Shown here: one piece after another, positions 54,956 to 64,000 of the stretch
Layout of the letters: every line of letters begins with the position of its first letter
How positions within the stretch are numbered: position 1 is the stretch's first letter
Assembly (NCBI RefSeq): GCF_000725285.1
Contig: NZ_CP007161.1
Coordinates: 2,332,213 to 2,396,212, forward strand
Source of the DNA: Virgibacillus sp. SK37
Lineage (GTDB): Bacteria > Bacillota > Bacilli > Bacillales > Amphibacillaceae
Length of the DNA stretch: 64,000 nt
Reading direction: 5' to 3'
Translations under genes and position numbers: made by a program
Notes under the pieces: generated by a model
The model's input: the letters and a program-made list of their open reading frames with translations, nothing else
Told to the model about the DNA's origin: nothing
Database searches by the model: none

Positions 54956-55492
54956 GTGGCGAGTTCAACTTGGAAAATTGATACAGTTCACAGTGAAATC
55001 GGTTTTACTGTTAAGCATATGATGATTTCGAAAGCAAAAGGGACATTCGATAGCTTTAATGCTCTTATTCAAGCAAATCCAGAAGACTTAACAGATTCCA
55101 AAGTTGAAGTAACTATTGAGGCAGACAGTATTAATACCCGAAATGAAGACCGGGACCAGCACCTACGTTCAGAAGATTTTCTTTACGTAGAGAAGCATCC
55201 TACCATTACGTTTGTTGCAACAGAAATTAAAAAACATTCTGAGCATTATTATCAAATTACTGGTGACCTTACCATCCGTGAAACCACTCGTCCAATTACT
55301 GTAGATGTCAACTACGAAGGGCAAAGCAAGGATCCAATGAGCGGAGATACCGTGGCAGGCTTCAGTGGAGAAAGCCAGATTAACAGAAAAGACTTTGGTT
55401 TGACATGGAATACTACTTTAGAAACTGGTGGAGTGCTAGTCGGTGAGGATGTTAAGATCAGTTTTGAAATTGAAGCTCATAAACAGGATTAA
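54956..55492 (+). CDS. YceI family lipocalin-like protein
   Basis: 178 residues with the YceI beta-barrel pattern: WKIDTVHSEIGFTVKHMMISKAKGTF at the start, then DSINTRNEDRDQHLRSEDF near 65. Members bind long isoprenoid or fatty ligands. No signal peptide, so cytoplasmic. The start is GTG 54956 with AGGAGGG. Confidence 0.9.
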   Translation: MASSTWKIDTVHSEIGFTVKHMMISKAKGTFDSFNALIQANPEDLTDSKVEVTIEADSINTRNEDRDQHLRSEDFLYVEKHPTITFVATEIKKHSEHYYQITGDLTIRETTRPITVDVNYEGQSKDPMSGDTVAGFSGESQINRKDFGLTWNTTLETGGVLVGEDVKISFEIEAHKQD

Positions 55493-55518
55493 AAAGAAAA
55501 AAATTCAAGCTCTAAAAT

Positions 55519-55550
55519 TAAAAGCTATGCTTTACATGCATAGCTTTTAA
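55519..55550 (+). terminator. Terminator after the yceI-like gene
   Basis: AAAAGCTATGC (55520-55530) pairs with GCATAGCTTTT (55538-55548), with a longer imperfect stem outside it. Confidence 0.7.
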
Positions 55551-55616
55551 CTTGAGTTTGAAAACTGTCTAACAAAGGAATAGGTAAATAGAACTCATGC
55601 TAGAGGAGGATATAAC

Positions 55617-57560
55617 TTGGGACTAAATGTTGCTCAAAAACTAATAAAGGAACATCTTATTTCAGGAACAATGGAACCAGGTGAAGAAATCGGATTAAAA
55701 ATTGACCAGACATTAACGCAAGATGCTACTGGCACAATGGTAATGCTTGAACTTGAAGCGATGGGGTTGGATTACGCAAAAACAGAAGCCTCTGCCCAAT
55801 ACGTAGATCATAATTTGATCCAGGAGGACAGCAAAAATCCGGATGATCATCTATTTTTGGAAAGCGCAGCTAAGCGATTTGGATTATACTATAGTCGTCC
55901 AGGGAATGGTGTAAGTCATCCCGTTCATATGCAACGTTTGGCCAAACCTGGTAAAACTCTATTGGGTTCAGATAGTCATACTTGCGCCAATGGTTGTATG
56001 GGAATGCTAGCTATGGGCGCTGGAGGAATAGACGTTGCAATGGCAATAGCAGGAGAACCAATTTACATCACGATGCCAGAGGTTTTTGGAGTCAAATTAA
56101 CGGGAGAATTACCTGATTGGGTTAGTGCTAAAGATATAATTCTTGAATTATTACGACGATATAATGTAAAAGGTGGCGTTGGGAAAATAATTGAATATTA
56201 TGGCCCAGGTGTTGAAAATCTTTCTGCGATGGACCGCCACGTTATCGCAAACATGGGGGCAGAACTTGGAGCAACAACTAGTGTCTTCCCTTCAGATGAA
56301 GAAGTAAGAGGTTTCTTGAAAAAACAACGAAGAGAAGATGATTGGAGAGAAGTAAAAGCAGATAGTGATGCCACCTATGATTTGGAAGATGAAATCAATC
56401 TATCTGAGTTGATTCCTTTAATTGCCAAACCTTCCAGCCCGGGGAATGTGGTACCCGTAGAAGAAGTAACAGGAACTCCTATTTATCAATCTTACATTGG
56501 TTCTTCTGCCAATCCAGGCTTTAGAGATTTTGCTGTAGCCGCAGAAATAGTAAAGGACCGTACTATTGCGCCTGGAATTTCCTTTGATATAAATCCGACT
56601 TCCAGGCAAATGCTAACAAATTTGGTAAAGGAAATGCACATTGCAAGTTTACTTGGTGCTGGAGCACGGATGCATCAGGCCGGATGTAATGGATGTATCG
56701 GGATGGGGCAAGCTCCTGCTTCCGGTAAAAACAGTTTAAGGACAACTCCAAGAAACTTTCCTGGAAGGTCTGGAACGAAAGAAGACAGTGTATTCCTTTG
56801 TAGCCCTGAGGTAGCAGCAGCATCTGCCTTAAAAGGTGAGATTACGGACCCACGAACTTTAAAATTCCCTTATCCAGAAGTACAGGAATTAAAAAATCAA
56901 AATCGGAATGATGATCTTCTGGAGCATCCTTTACCTCCAGAAGACGCCAAGCAGGTGGAATTAATAAAAGGGCCTAATATTGTATCCATACCTGAGATGG
57001 ACGAACTACCAGATACGTTAGAGCTTCCAATTCTTCTTAAAGTAGGAGACAATATATCTACTGATGAAATATTAGCTGGTGGTGCTAGAGTATTGCCATA
57101 TCGCAGTAATTTACCCGAGATTAGTAAATTCACCTTTGAAAATGTAGACTCTACTTATGTCGAGAGAGGAATTAAAAGTAAAGAACTGGGTGGACATATG
57201 ATTGTCGGTGGATATAACTATGGGCAAGGATCGAGTAGAGAACATGCTGCTCTCGCCCCCAGGTATTTAGGCTTACGTGCAGTACTAGTTAAGGATTATG
57301 CGAGAATTCATTGGCAAAACTTAGTAAACTTTGGTGTGTTACCATTACAATTTACGAACGAAGAGGATTACGATGAATTAACGGAGGGCGAGGTACTATC
57401 TTTCAAAGATGTAAGAAGGAACATCCAAGAAGATAATACATTATCTGCCACTTTGCAAAACAGCAATAAAGAAATAACCGTCCAACATAAGCTTACCAAA
57501 CGTCAGAAGGAAATTATCTTATCTGGAGGGTTAATCAATTGGATAAAGGATCGTAAATAA
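55617..57560 (+). CDS. Aconitate hydratase, short 647-residue type
   Basis: Aconitase-superfamily hydratase. The [4Fe-4S] cysteines lie in SDSHTC and CNGCIGMG, and the swivel domain holds QGSSREHAALAPRYLGLRAV, the substrate loop. It has 647 residues, the size of the bacterial 'aconitase X-independent' mitochondrial-like type, and is clearly shorter than Bacillus CitB (about 900). So it may be a second aconitase or act on a related acid. TTG 55617 has AGGAGG. Confidence 0.85.
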   Translation: MGLNVAQKLIKEHLISGTMEPGEEIGLKIDQTLTQDATGTMVMLELEAMGLDYAKTEASAQYVDHNLIQEDSKNPDDHLFLESAAKRFGLYYSRPGNGVSHPVHMQRLAKPGKTLLGSDSHTCANGCMGMLAMGAGGIDVAMAIAGEPIYITMPEVFGVKLTGELPDWVSAKDIILELLRRYNVKGGVGKIIEYYGPGVENLSAMDRHVIANMGAELGATTSVFPSDEEVRGFLKKQRREDDWREVKADSDATYDLEDEINLSELIPLIAKPSSPGNVVPVEEVTGTPIYQSYIGSSANPGFRDFAVAAEIVKDRTIAPGISFDINPTSRQMLTNLVKEMHIASLLGAGARMHQAGCNGCIGMGQAPASGKNSLRTTPRNFPGRSGTKEDSVFLCSPEVAAASALKGEITDPRTLKFPYPEVQELKNQNRNDDLLEHPLPPEDAKQVELIKGPNIVSIPEMDELPDTLELPILLKVGDNISTDEILAGGARVLPYRSNLPEISKFTFENVDSTYVERGIKSKELGGHMIVGGYNYGQGSSREHAALAPRYLGLRAVLVKDYARIHWQNLVNFGVLPLQFTNEEDYDELTEGEVLSFKDVRRNIQEDNTLSATLQNSNKEITVQHKLTKRQKEIILSGGLINWIKDRK

Positions 57561-57583
57561 AAAAGCGCATCAAGCGCTTTTTT
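57559..57583. terminator. Terminator between aconitase and iron permease genes
   Basis: AAAAAGCGC and GCGCTTTTT form a stem around a 5-nt loop between convergent genes, with T- and A-runs outside. Confidence 0.75.
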
Positions 57584-57614
57584 ATTTATGCATATTTAAA
57601 TAAATCGTTTTAAA

Positions 57615-59642
57615 CTAGGAGGCTTTTTTCTTCATTAGCCACAAAAAGTAAGGAGCTCCGATAATCGCTACAATAATACCTGCGGGGACTTCGTTTGGAG
57701 CAAATATAGTACGACTGAACACGTCTGCAACCACTAGTAAAAAACCCCCAATTAATATGGACACAGGTAATAATCGTTTATTTGCTGGGCCTACGAGTAA
57801 TCGTGCAAAATGGGGTGCTATTAAACCAATGAATCCGATTGCGCCTACAGCTGCCACACTACAAGCAGCCAACAATGTAGCTAAGAGAGCCAGTTGAAAT
57901 CGAACAGTCATTACCTTTAAGCCTAAACCTTTTGCTGTATCATCCCCTAAAGAAAGTGTATCCAATATATCTATCCGAATGAATAACAATGGCAGGATTA
58001 GAACAACCGGCCACACCAAATAATAAAGTACTTCAGTCCATCCCTTGGCATACGTCGTACCTGAAAGCCATGTTAGAGCCGCTGCCACGCCTAAATCAGC
58101 CTGAACGACGAGAATTTGAATAGCCGCAGTACCAAACGCAGAAATACCAATCCCTAACAGTGCCAGGATTGTTGGTTGGAATTGGGCTCGAATAGCTAAA
58201 ATCATTACCATAATAAAAAATAGAAACGCTCCTATCATTCCACCGATAGGAATCCATACAGCGGAGACACCAAATACATACATCATTAAAAGTGCACCCA
58301 AACCAGCTCCTGAGGTTATTCCAATAACAGAAGGGTCTGCAAGTGGGTTTCTAAGTACACCTTGAAAAATCAAACCACTGGCAGCTAGTAACATTCCACT
58401 CATTAAAGCTACAAGTGCACGAGGGAGTCGAAGTTCTAATATAAGGTTTTTCATAAATTCATTACTATCCCCTACCAACGCCTGCCAAGTAGTAATTGGT
58501 TCAAACCCGTAATTCCCTGAGGACAGACTTATTCCCAGTCCTGCAATAATCGCTAAGATTAAAACAGGGATTATGATTTTTAAAGGAAATCCAGTAGTAA
58601 TCTTCCCTGCAATAATAGCTGTATTTTCTTCTCCATATTTTCTTTTTCTCATTCTTAATACAAGATAAATCAGCCATGGTGCTCCAATAAATGCAGTAAT
58701 CGCTCCAACAGGCAGCTCGGAAAATGATGGATCCACAATCCGGGCCAATATATCGGCTAAAAGCAAGACATTTCCTCCCCACAGAAATGAAGCGATAATT
58801 AATGGAAAGTGCTTTCTATAACCGATAAGTTTGACAATATGTGGAGCTACTAATCCAACAAAGCCAATGGGGCCAACAACGCTAACTGTCACTGAAGTGA
58901 GCAGGACTGCTGCTATTATTGCCACAAATTTTAGAATTGCAACATTCTGCCCTAAAGCTATCGCCACATCATCACCTAAGGTTAACGTATCTAATTTAAG
59001 AGATAATAGTAAAACGAGAAGGAAACTAATAAAAACAATAGGTAAGGAAAATTGCACACCACTCCAATCATTCTGAACAAGTGTGCCAGATCCCCATAGA
59101 AAGATACCCGCTGTTTCATTCTCGTAAAAAATTTGCAGTACACTTGTTAGAGAAGAAAATAAAAACGTAACAATCATCCCTGCTAAAACCATTCTGACAG
59201 GAGTTGCACGATTTCCGCCTGATAAAGCAAAAACAAGTAAAAATGTAATAATTCCACCGAGAAAAGCAGGTATAATGCCATTTCCAATCAATGAAGCTGG
59301 AACAAATACTGTTGATAGTACAACTGCAAAATAAGTACCAGAATGAATCCCTAATGTACTAGCTGAGGCTAAAGGATTCTTCGTAACTGATTGCAGGATC
59401 ACACCTGACACAGCCAAAGCACCACCTGCAATTACTCCCATTAACGCACGAGGTAGTCTCAGCATCCTAACGGTATGATGTTCAAGCTTATCCTCAGGCG
59501 AAAAGATTGCATCTAACACTACCTGGTAAGGGATAGAAACGCTCCCTTGATTAATATGTATAAATATTAGTAAACATAAAAGGGCGGTTCCACCTCCAAA
59601 GGTAAGAACCGCAAGCATTGTATTTTTTATCGATTGATTCAT
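57615..59642 (-). CDS. Fused FecCD-type siderophore permease
   Basis: 675 residues containing two complete FecCD permease domains in one chain (about 1-335 and 345-675). Each has the family motif GLVAPHIVK or GLIAPHFAR, a PRALMG/PRALVA start and G-A-P end. The same fusion occurs in FhuB. In B. subtilis the similar YfiZ and YfhA are separate. It works with the lipoprotein directly upstream; no ATPase gene is in the window. ATG 59642 follows the binding-protein stop by four bases. Confidence 0.9.
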   Translation of the reverse strand: MNQSIKNTMLAVLTFGGGTALLCLLIFIHINQGSVSIPYQVVLDAIFSPEDKLEHHTVRMLRLPRALMGVIAGGALAVSGVILQSVTKNPLASASTLGIHSGTYFAVVLSTVFVPASLIGNGIIPAFLGGIITFLLVFALSGGNRATPVRMVLAGMIVTFLFSSLTSVLQIFYENETAGIFLWGSGTLVQNDWSGVQFSLPIVFISFLLVLLLSLKLDTLTLGDDVAIALGQNVAILKFVAIIAAVLLTSVTVSVVGPIGFVGLVAPHIVKLIGYRKHFPLIIASFLWGGNVLLLADILARIVDPSFSELPVGAITAFIGAPWLIYLVLRMRKRKYGEENTAIIAGKITTGFPLKIIIPVLILAIIAGLGISLSSGNYGFEPITTWQALVGDSNEFMKNLILELRLPRALVALMSGMLLAASGLIFQGVLRNPLADPSVIGITSGAGLGALLMMYVFGVSAVWIPIGGMIGAFLFFIMVMILAIRAQFQPTILALLGIGISAFGTAAIQILVVQADLGVAAALTWLSGTTYAKGWTEVLYYLVWPVVLILPLLFIRIDILDTLSLGDDTAKGLGLKVMTVRFQLALLATLLAACSVAAVGAIGFIGLIAPHFARLLVGPANKRLLPVSILIGGFLLVVADVFSRTIFAPNEVPAGIIVAIIGAPYFLWLMKKKAS

Positions 59643-59646
59643 CTAA

Positions 59647-60651
59647 TCACTCATTTACCATAGCATCGACTAATTGCTTTGTGAGTACTTCAGCAGATAA
59701 AACTCCTCCAAATGTCCATGTATCGCCAGGTAATGCATGTGTATTCCCTTCTTGTACAAATGATAAATTCTCCCAAACTGGATTTCCTTTTAGTTGTTTC
59801 TCAAAGATATTATCATCTTCCTGAACGATATATAAAAACTGCATATTTTCTTCTTGGAAGTTTTGTAATGCCTCAACCGTAACCTCACTATAGCCGTATG
59901 GTTCAACTTTATCAGATTCGTAGGCATTTTCAAAGCCTAAGTTATTCATAATTTGTGCTACCATGGAATTATCCGTAAACAAGCGCAGTGTAGGAGTATT
60001 TTGAGCTGTAAACGCTTGGGTAGCAATGTATTTTTCTCCTGCTAATTCTGCATCCTCCACACGTTTCTTTTCGCTTTCAATCACCTGGTCAAGATTTCGC
60101 AATGCTTCTTCTGCTTTTTCGTCTTTGCCAACAATTTTTGCCACTGTTTTAAACTCTTTTACCATGTTCTCATAATGGTTTTTTATAGCCTCATCACCAT
60201 AAGGAGCAAACGTAACTACTGGAGCAATATCCTTTAAGCTGTCTAAATACTGCTCATGTCTGAATTTCACTCCAATGATAAGATCTGGATTCAAACGGGA
60301 AATTGCTTCAAGGTTAGGTTCTTGACGTGTACCAACATCTTCTACACTTTCATCAAATTTCTTATCAATGTTTACCCATTTGTTAAAACCATCTAGATCA
60401 GCAACTCCTGCTGGTTGGATTCCAAGTGCAAGTAAGTCTTCTGCATAGGACCATTCTAGCACTACAATGTTTTTTGGTGTTTCCTTAATCGTTTGCTCAC
60501 CAAATGCATCTTCTATTGTAACACTCGCCTCTTCTTTATCAGTGTTTGTTTCTTCTTTTGGTTGAGTGGTATCTTCTTTTTCATCTGCTCCACATGCTGC
60601 CAAAAAGCTAATAAATAAAAATAATAAAAATAGATAACCGAGTTTTTTCAT
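59647..60651 (-). CDS. Iron-siderophore binding lipoprotein
   Basis: 334 residues with a lipoprotein signal (lipobox LAAC, cysteine 20), an acidic linker, then a FecB/FhuD-type periplasmic-binding fold (about 45-334). It resembles YfiY-type hydroxamate receptors. It passes siderophore to the fused permease. A Fur box lies 31 bases upstream, and the operon should be iron-repressed. ATG 60651 has GGAGAG. Confidence 0.9.
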   Translation of the reverse strand: MKKLGYLFLLFLFISFLAACGADEKEDTTQPKEETNTDKEEASVTIEDAFGEQTIKETPKNIVVLEWSYAEDLLALGIQPAGVADLDGFNKWVNIDKKFDESVEDVGTRQEPNLEAISRLNPDLIIGVKFRHEQYLDSLKDIAPVVTFAPYGDEAIKNHYENMVKEFKTVAKIVGKDEKAEEALRNLDQVIESEKKRVEDAELAGEKYIATQAFTAQNTPTLRLFTDNSMVAQIMNNLGFENAYESDKVEPYGYSEVTVEALQNFQEENMQFLYIVQEDDNIFEKQLKGNPVWENLSFVQEGNTHALPGDTWTFGGVLSAEVLTKQLVDAMVNE

Positions 60652-60681
60652 TTTTTTCTCTCCTTTAATTCACTATGTAAA

Positions 60682-60696
60682 TGATAACGATTATCA
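60682..60696. promoter_or_regulatory. Fur box of the siderophore uptake operon
   Basis: TGATAACGATTATCA matches the 7-1-7 Fur consensus TGATAATNATTATCA with one mismatch and lies in the promoter region of the binding-protein gene. The remainder of the 314-base gap holds only the terminator below. Confidence 0.88.
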
Positions 60697-60868
60697 TTAT
60701 CGTATGGTATTTTGCTAATTATGTCAACAATTAACAAATTATTACATCACATTTGTTAATTGCACAAATTTATTTTCAAAAACTATAAACCAGAATAATT
60801 AAAAATGCGTCTTGTCTCTAAATTTTATTACATTCCTTATAATTATAACTTAAAAGACAAAAGTTACC

Positions 60869-60903
60869 AAAAATAAGCCAGCATGCATACATGTAGGCTT
60901 ATT
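60869..60903 (-). terminator. Terminator after the vanW-type gene
   Basis: AATAAGCC (60872-60879) pairs with GGCTTATT (60896-60903) and is followed by TTTT on the minus strand. Confidence 0.6.
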
Positions 60904-60965
60904 GTATTATTTTGTTTATTGAATTATAATCAATGAATTGTCTCACTTCGTTAATCAATATTCTT

Positions 60966-61834
60966 TCAAGCCGAAGTATTACCCTTGAAGTAAGTTGCAG
61001 ACTCAGAAGAATAGACACGTATATTCATTTTTCCGTTTTTCGAGGAAGCACGAATTAATATTGGCTGATTATACATGTTTTTAAACACAAAATCAGGGCC
61101 CCACCAACTTACTGTAGCGTCTTTTCCCGGAGGTACATAGGGTACTTCACGGCTATGTGCATATCGTTCTACGATTTGAATACCCTTTAGATCAACTGCA
61201 TTAAAAAGAGTAGAAGAAACTTGGCAAATACCTCCTCCGATATCCTCTGCAAGCTCCCCCTTAACAATCACTGGTGCACGCTTATACCCTTTTTCTTTTG
61301 TTCTCTCCCCGACTACTTTATTAAAAGAAAACGTCTCCCCAGGAAATAAAACATAATTATTAATTGCATTTGCTGCCAAAGATATATTATGCGATCGTTC
61401 CTTATTATTTTCTTTATAGTAAGTAACATAGTTGCCAAGTTCTTTTCCCCGTATTTCTTCCAGCAAAGAACGATCTATTCTTGGATATATTTTTTTCATT
61501 GGTACTTCAGTTTTTCATTTTGTGTATTATAAAATCGTTCACGAAAAGTTATTTGGAATTGTTCTCTATCAACTGCTAAACCTGGTTTTTCGTCAATGAT
61601 CTCGTTATTATTATTAATCTTCGCATGTTGAGGTTTTTTATATAACTGCTTATCCAAATTATCCATTAACTGTTCTAGCTTCAACTGATCAATGAATAAT
61701 GGATCAAGTAAAGAAAGTCCATATTGGTCAACGTCCACTTTTTCCATTTTAACCAACTTATCCTCTGCGGCTACGGGATATATTGCAACAAAAAAGATAA
61801 TATAAAATAAAATTAAGAAGTAAAATTTTTTCAT
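60966..61834 (-). pseudogene. VanW-family secreted protein, split by a one-base frameshift
   Basis: Two overlapping frames: 61834-61496 encodes a signal peptide (FYFLILFYIIFFVAIYPVAA) and N-terminal domain; 61499-60966 encodes the VanW domain with GETFSFNKVVG, GGGICQVSSTLFNA and YNQPILIRA. If one G is restored (AAG GTA CCA ATG near 61500-61504) both read as one 289-residue protein, as in YoaR-type homologues where VP..(K)YPR is continuous. The ATGA overlap could instead mean two real genes. VanW proteins act at the cell wall; role unknown. Confidence 0.7.
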
Positions 61835-61894
61835 CTTTCATACCTCCTGGTGATAGTATGAGAAGATAGGCTAAAATTAAACCAAAAATATATA

Positions 61895-62146
61895 TCAAAT
61901 AAGATAAATTGCAAACGCGATTAGGGAAAGAAGAATGGTAATAGTATAAATCCATATTTGTATTGGTACGTTTGACTTTAAAGATGATTTTTCATATTCC
62001 AGTGATCTTTTTAATTGTTCTTCAACAGTATCCCCTTCTTCCTCATACTTTTTCATCTTTTTTTCCTCTTGCTTGAATGCATAAAATGTACCCCAAAGAG
62101 CTACCCCAAATAAAGCGAATAAAAATAATAAAAGTCCCATATTCAT
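61895..62146 (-). CDS. Small two-helix membrane protein, 83 aa
   Basis: Not recognised. Hydrophobic N-terminus (LLLFLFALFGVALWGTFYAF), a highly charged coiled-coil middle (EEKKMKKYEEEGDTVEEQLKRSLEYEK), and a C-terminal membrane helix. Both ends span the membrane, so the charged part is inside. ATG 62146 has AGGAGGG. Confidence 0.65.
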   Translation of the reverse strand: MNMGLLLFLFALFGVALWGTFYAFKQEEKKMKKYEEEGDTVEEQLKRSLEYEKSSLKSNVPIQIWIYTITILLSLIAFAIYLI

Positions 62147-62273
62147 ATGAATCCCTCCTATTGTAAGTATACTCGAATTGTATACACTATGTCAGTGATA
62201 AACAACACGTTTTACCGTGTTGAAGCAAGATATGTATAGTTATGTGAATTTTTTGTTTGTAAGCTAATTAAAA

Positions 62274-62312
62274 AAACCGCCTAAAACTGTAATTCAACAG
62301 TTAGGCGGTTTT
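62274..62312 (-). terminator. Terminator after the 33-aa gene
   Basis: A 16-bp imperfect stem (AACCGCCTAA... with ...TTAGGCGGTT), followed by TTTTTTT on the minus strand. Confidence 0.8.
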
Positions 62313-62316
62313 ATAT

Positions 62317-62418
62317 TTAACGAAAATCTTTGGTGTCTTCCATATAATCGGTTAGCATTCTATATCCCACTAAAGCAGTGAGTAGTAGCAAAAAATTACA
62401 TAATGTTTTATTTTTCAT
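62317..62418 (-). CDS. Possible 33-aa single-span membrane protein
   Basis: MKNKTLCNFLLLLTALVGYR then a charged tail (MEDTKDFR). One hydrophobic helix. AAGGAGG lies 10 bases before ATG 62418 and a strong terminator follows the stop, so it is probably expressed. No family recognised. Confidence 0.55.
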   Translation of the reverse strand: MKNKTLCNFLLLLTALVGYRMLTDYMEDTKDFR

Positions 62419-62470
62419 TATTTGTTAACCTCCTTATATCGAATGTTTATTTATTGGCTAAGTTAGTGAC

Positions 62471-63682
62471 TTAAAAAGGACGGAATTTACCTTTCTTAAG
62501 TACTAATTTTGGCCCTCCTAATAATAGAAGGGAACGGTTATCAACTACCTTTTTCATAGTGGCAGCACTCTTTCCTTGAAGTTTATAACCAGAGAAAATG
62601 TTACCAATTCCATCAGAATGTCCTAAAGAAGCAACTGTCCCTTTATCATTAAACACGAATTCAGTTAAAGGCTGGTTGGAAATTAGTGCTTTTAAGTTAG
62701 CTGCTACTACATCTGCTTCCTGCATCGCAAGTTGTGCAGTTGGTGGGTAAGGACGATCTGCTTCTTTATTCCAAACCCATGAACAGTCACCAATGACGAA
62801 AACATTCTCTTCGCCCTTCATACGTAAGTCGCCATCTACATTTACTTTCCCTTTAGTTAGTTCAAAACCGGATTTACCTAGCACAGAGCTACCCTTTACG
62901 CCACCAGTCCAGATGATTGTACCTGCTTTAATAAGTTCTTTATCATCCCCTACAATGAAACCTTCTGGTGTACATTCAGAAATAGCTGCACCTATTTTAA
63001 TTTCTACTCCGCGGTCTTCTAAAGATTTCTTTGCATAAGCTACTAATTCTTTATCAAACATTGGAAGTATAGATGGAGCTGCTTCTACATTAATGATACG
63101 GACTTTACTTCGATCGATATCGTACTTCTTACAAAGCTCAGGCACCTTATTAGCTAGTTCACCAACTAACTCAATCCCTGTGAATCCTGCACCACCAACT
63201 AAAATGTTTAAGCTGTGATCTTCTGCGTTCTTATCATTGTTATATTTAGCGAATTGATACTCAATATGCTCACTGATTTGGCGGCTTGAATCAATATCTT
63301 CAATTGCAAACGCATTTTCAGCCATTCCCTTGATTCCAAAGTCATTTGACTCAAAGCCAAGACCTACTACTAAGTAATCATATGATAGTTCACTATTTTC
63401 AAGTACAACACGTTGTTCATCTTTCTTAATTTCCAGAACAGAATCATATACTAGACGAACTCTGTTTGGATTTACTACATCACTAATCATTACGCGTGCC
63501 TGGTTTGGATTTATTGTACCCGCAGCTACTTCATGAAGCCATGTAGACTCATAGTGGTAGTTATGTTTATTTACTAAAACAATTTCAGCCTGTTCAGGAG
63601 ACAATGTCTTTACTAGGCGTCTAGTTGTTGTTAAACCAGCATAACCTGCACCTAAAACTACTATTTTTGGTTTGTTACTCAT
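62471..63682 (-). CDS. ndh: Type II NADH:quinone oxidoreductase (NDH-2)
   Basis: Peripheral membrane flavoprotein that oxidises NADH and reduces menaquinone without pumping protons. It has 403 residues with an FAD motif VVLGAGYAGLTTTRRL (about 8-23), an NAD motif ILVGGAGFTGIELVGEL (about 163-179) and the C-terminal FAD site VFVIGDCSW (near 294). The C-terminal amphipathic tail would bind the membrane. It resembles YumB/Ndh of B. subtilis. The ORF runs to GTG 63694, which lies in AAGGTGG, so ATG 63682 is the start. No Rex box was seen. Confidence 0.92.
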   Translation of the reverse strand: MSNKPKIVVLGAGYAGLTTTRRLVKTLSPEQAEIVLVNKHNYHYESTWLHEVAAGTINPNQARVMISDVVNPNRVRLVYDSVLEIKKDEQRVVLENSELSYDYLVVGLGFESNDFGIKGMAENAFAIEDIDSSRQISEHIEYQFAKYNNDKNAEDHSLNILVGGAGFTGIELVGELANKVPELCKKYDIDRSKVRIINVEAAPSILPMFDKELVAYAKKSLEDRGVEIKIGAAISECTPEGFIVGDDKELIKAGTIIWTGGVKGSSVLGKSGFELTKGKVNVDGDLRMKGEENVFVIGDCSWVWNKEADRPYPPTAQLAMQEADVVAANLKALISNQPLTEFVFNDKGTVASLGHSDGIGNIFSGYKLQGKSAATMKKVVDNRSLLLLGGPKLVLKKGKFRPF

Positions 63683-63854
63683 AAGAATTTCCACCTTCCT
63701 GATTGGTTCTAAGTATGTTCATAGTTAGAGCGTCATTTATACCTATATTAAAATTTGATAGCACTGCGCTAAAAACTATTCTTACAATACTTTTATAATA
63801 GCAAAGTTTTATTAAATAGGCTAATAATCAATCACTAAAATAAAAAATGATTCA

Positions 63855-64000
63855 TTATACTGGCCGGACAGTTATTTCATTTACATTTACATAATCTGGC
63901 TGGGAGACAGCATAAACTACTGATTTAGCAATGTCATCTGTATGCAACGGTTTACGATCCGGAGAAGATTGACTTGCAGACGCTAAATCTGTATCAACCT
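63855..64000 (-). CDS. Short-chain dehydrogenase, C-terminal end (5' end outside window)
   Basis: The open frame continues past base 64000. The visible 47 residues end [21 protein letters not shown], the C-terminus typical of YdfG-like SDR oxidoreductases ([12 protein letters not shown]). Cofactor and active-site residues lie beyond the window. Confidence 0.7.
   Translation of the reverse strand, partial: VDTDLASASQSSPDRKPLHTDDIAKSVVYAVSQPDYVNVNEITVRPV

Noticed and set aside
63700-63854. Rex-binding site before ndh
   Set aside because: No TTGTGAA-N6-TTCACAA-like palindrome was found.

Overview
The window looks like a chromosome segment from a spore-forming, low-GC Gram-positive bacterium of the Bacillaceae, most like Oceanobacillus or a near relative. 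The evidence is the AT-rich composition, strong AGGAGG-type ribosome binding sites, frequent TTG/GTG starts, spore genes (spoVA-type operon, YjcZ and Spo0E families) and Bacillus-like gene order (def-ykrA-rpoY-rnjA, ktrC, ykuV-U-S-R, dapH, darB, fadH, ykuE, ykyB). The species assignment is inference. No rRNA, tRNA, CRISPR array, prophage or transposase was seen.

Layout. 1-6.3 kb: end of peptide deformylase, HAD phosphatase, RNA polymerase epsilon subunit, RNase J1, pyruvate oxidase and the potassium gating subunit KtrC. 6.3-10 kb: a heterodimeric ABC exporter whose upstream gene seems to lack any ATG/GTG/TTG start at its true N-terminus. 10-18.6 kb: thiol and peroxide defence (YkuV, YkuU), the acetylase branch of diaminopimelate synthesis (DapH, YkuR; the aminotransferase PatA lies at 21 kb), the c-di-AMP receptor DarB, zinc/cobalt efflux (CzrA-CzcD), a frameshifted fadH, Tat-exported YkuE and YkyB. 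18.6-26 kb: an EamA transporter, nitric-oxide/iron-sulfur repair ScdA behind a class II Fnr-type promoter, small FbpB- and Spo0E-family genes, PatA, signal peptidase, a zinc-ribbon membrane protein paired with a membrane-anchored trypsin-like protease, and a frameshifted YjcZ-family gene behind a sigma-K-like promoter.

26-37 kb: a CdaR-type regulator divergent from an FAD amine oxidoreductase, an ornithine cyclodeaminase-family enzyme and a sodium/proline-type symporter preceded by a perfect cre box; a GC-rich intergenic element with terminal inverted repeats; KtrD; YwpF; MoaA-MoeA; a degenerate HPr-like protein; and a 40-bp tandem array of small hairpins. 37.4-41.1 kb: a complete seven-gene spoVA2mob/2Duf-type operon behind a sigma-G-like promoter. 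This is the operon type linked to high spore heat resistance on mobile elements in Bacillus subtilis-group strains, but here no mobile element is visible next to it.

41-64 kb: metabolic genes including a dicarboxylate symporter, a YogA-like reductase, an ArsA-type ATPase with a small CC-ending partner, CstA, a formate dehydrogenase-like molybdoenzyme (which needs the molybdenum cofactor genes at 34-36 kb), a long glutamate dehydrogenase-family enzyme, a permease, a sigma-B-type stress gene, ThiT under a TPP riboswitch, a YceI protein, a 647-residue aconitase, a Fur-box siderophore uptake pair, a VanW gene split by a one-base frameshift, NDH-2 and the end of a short-chain dehydrogenase.

Three genes (fadH, the YjcZ family gene, vanW) each carry a single-base indel in a short homopolymer. 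They are either real pseudogenes or assembly errors.
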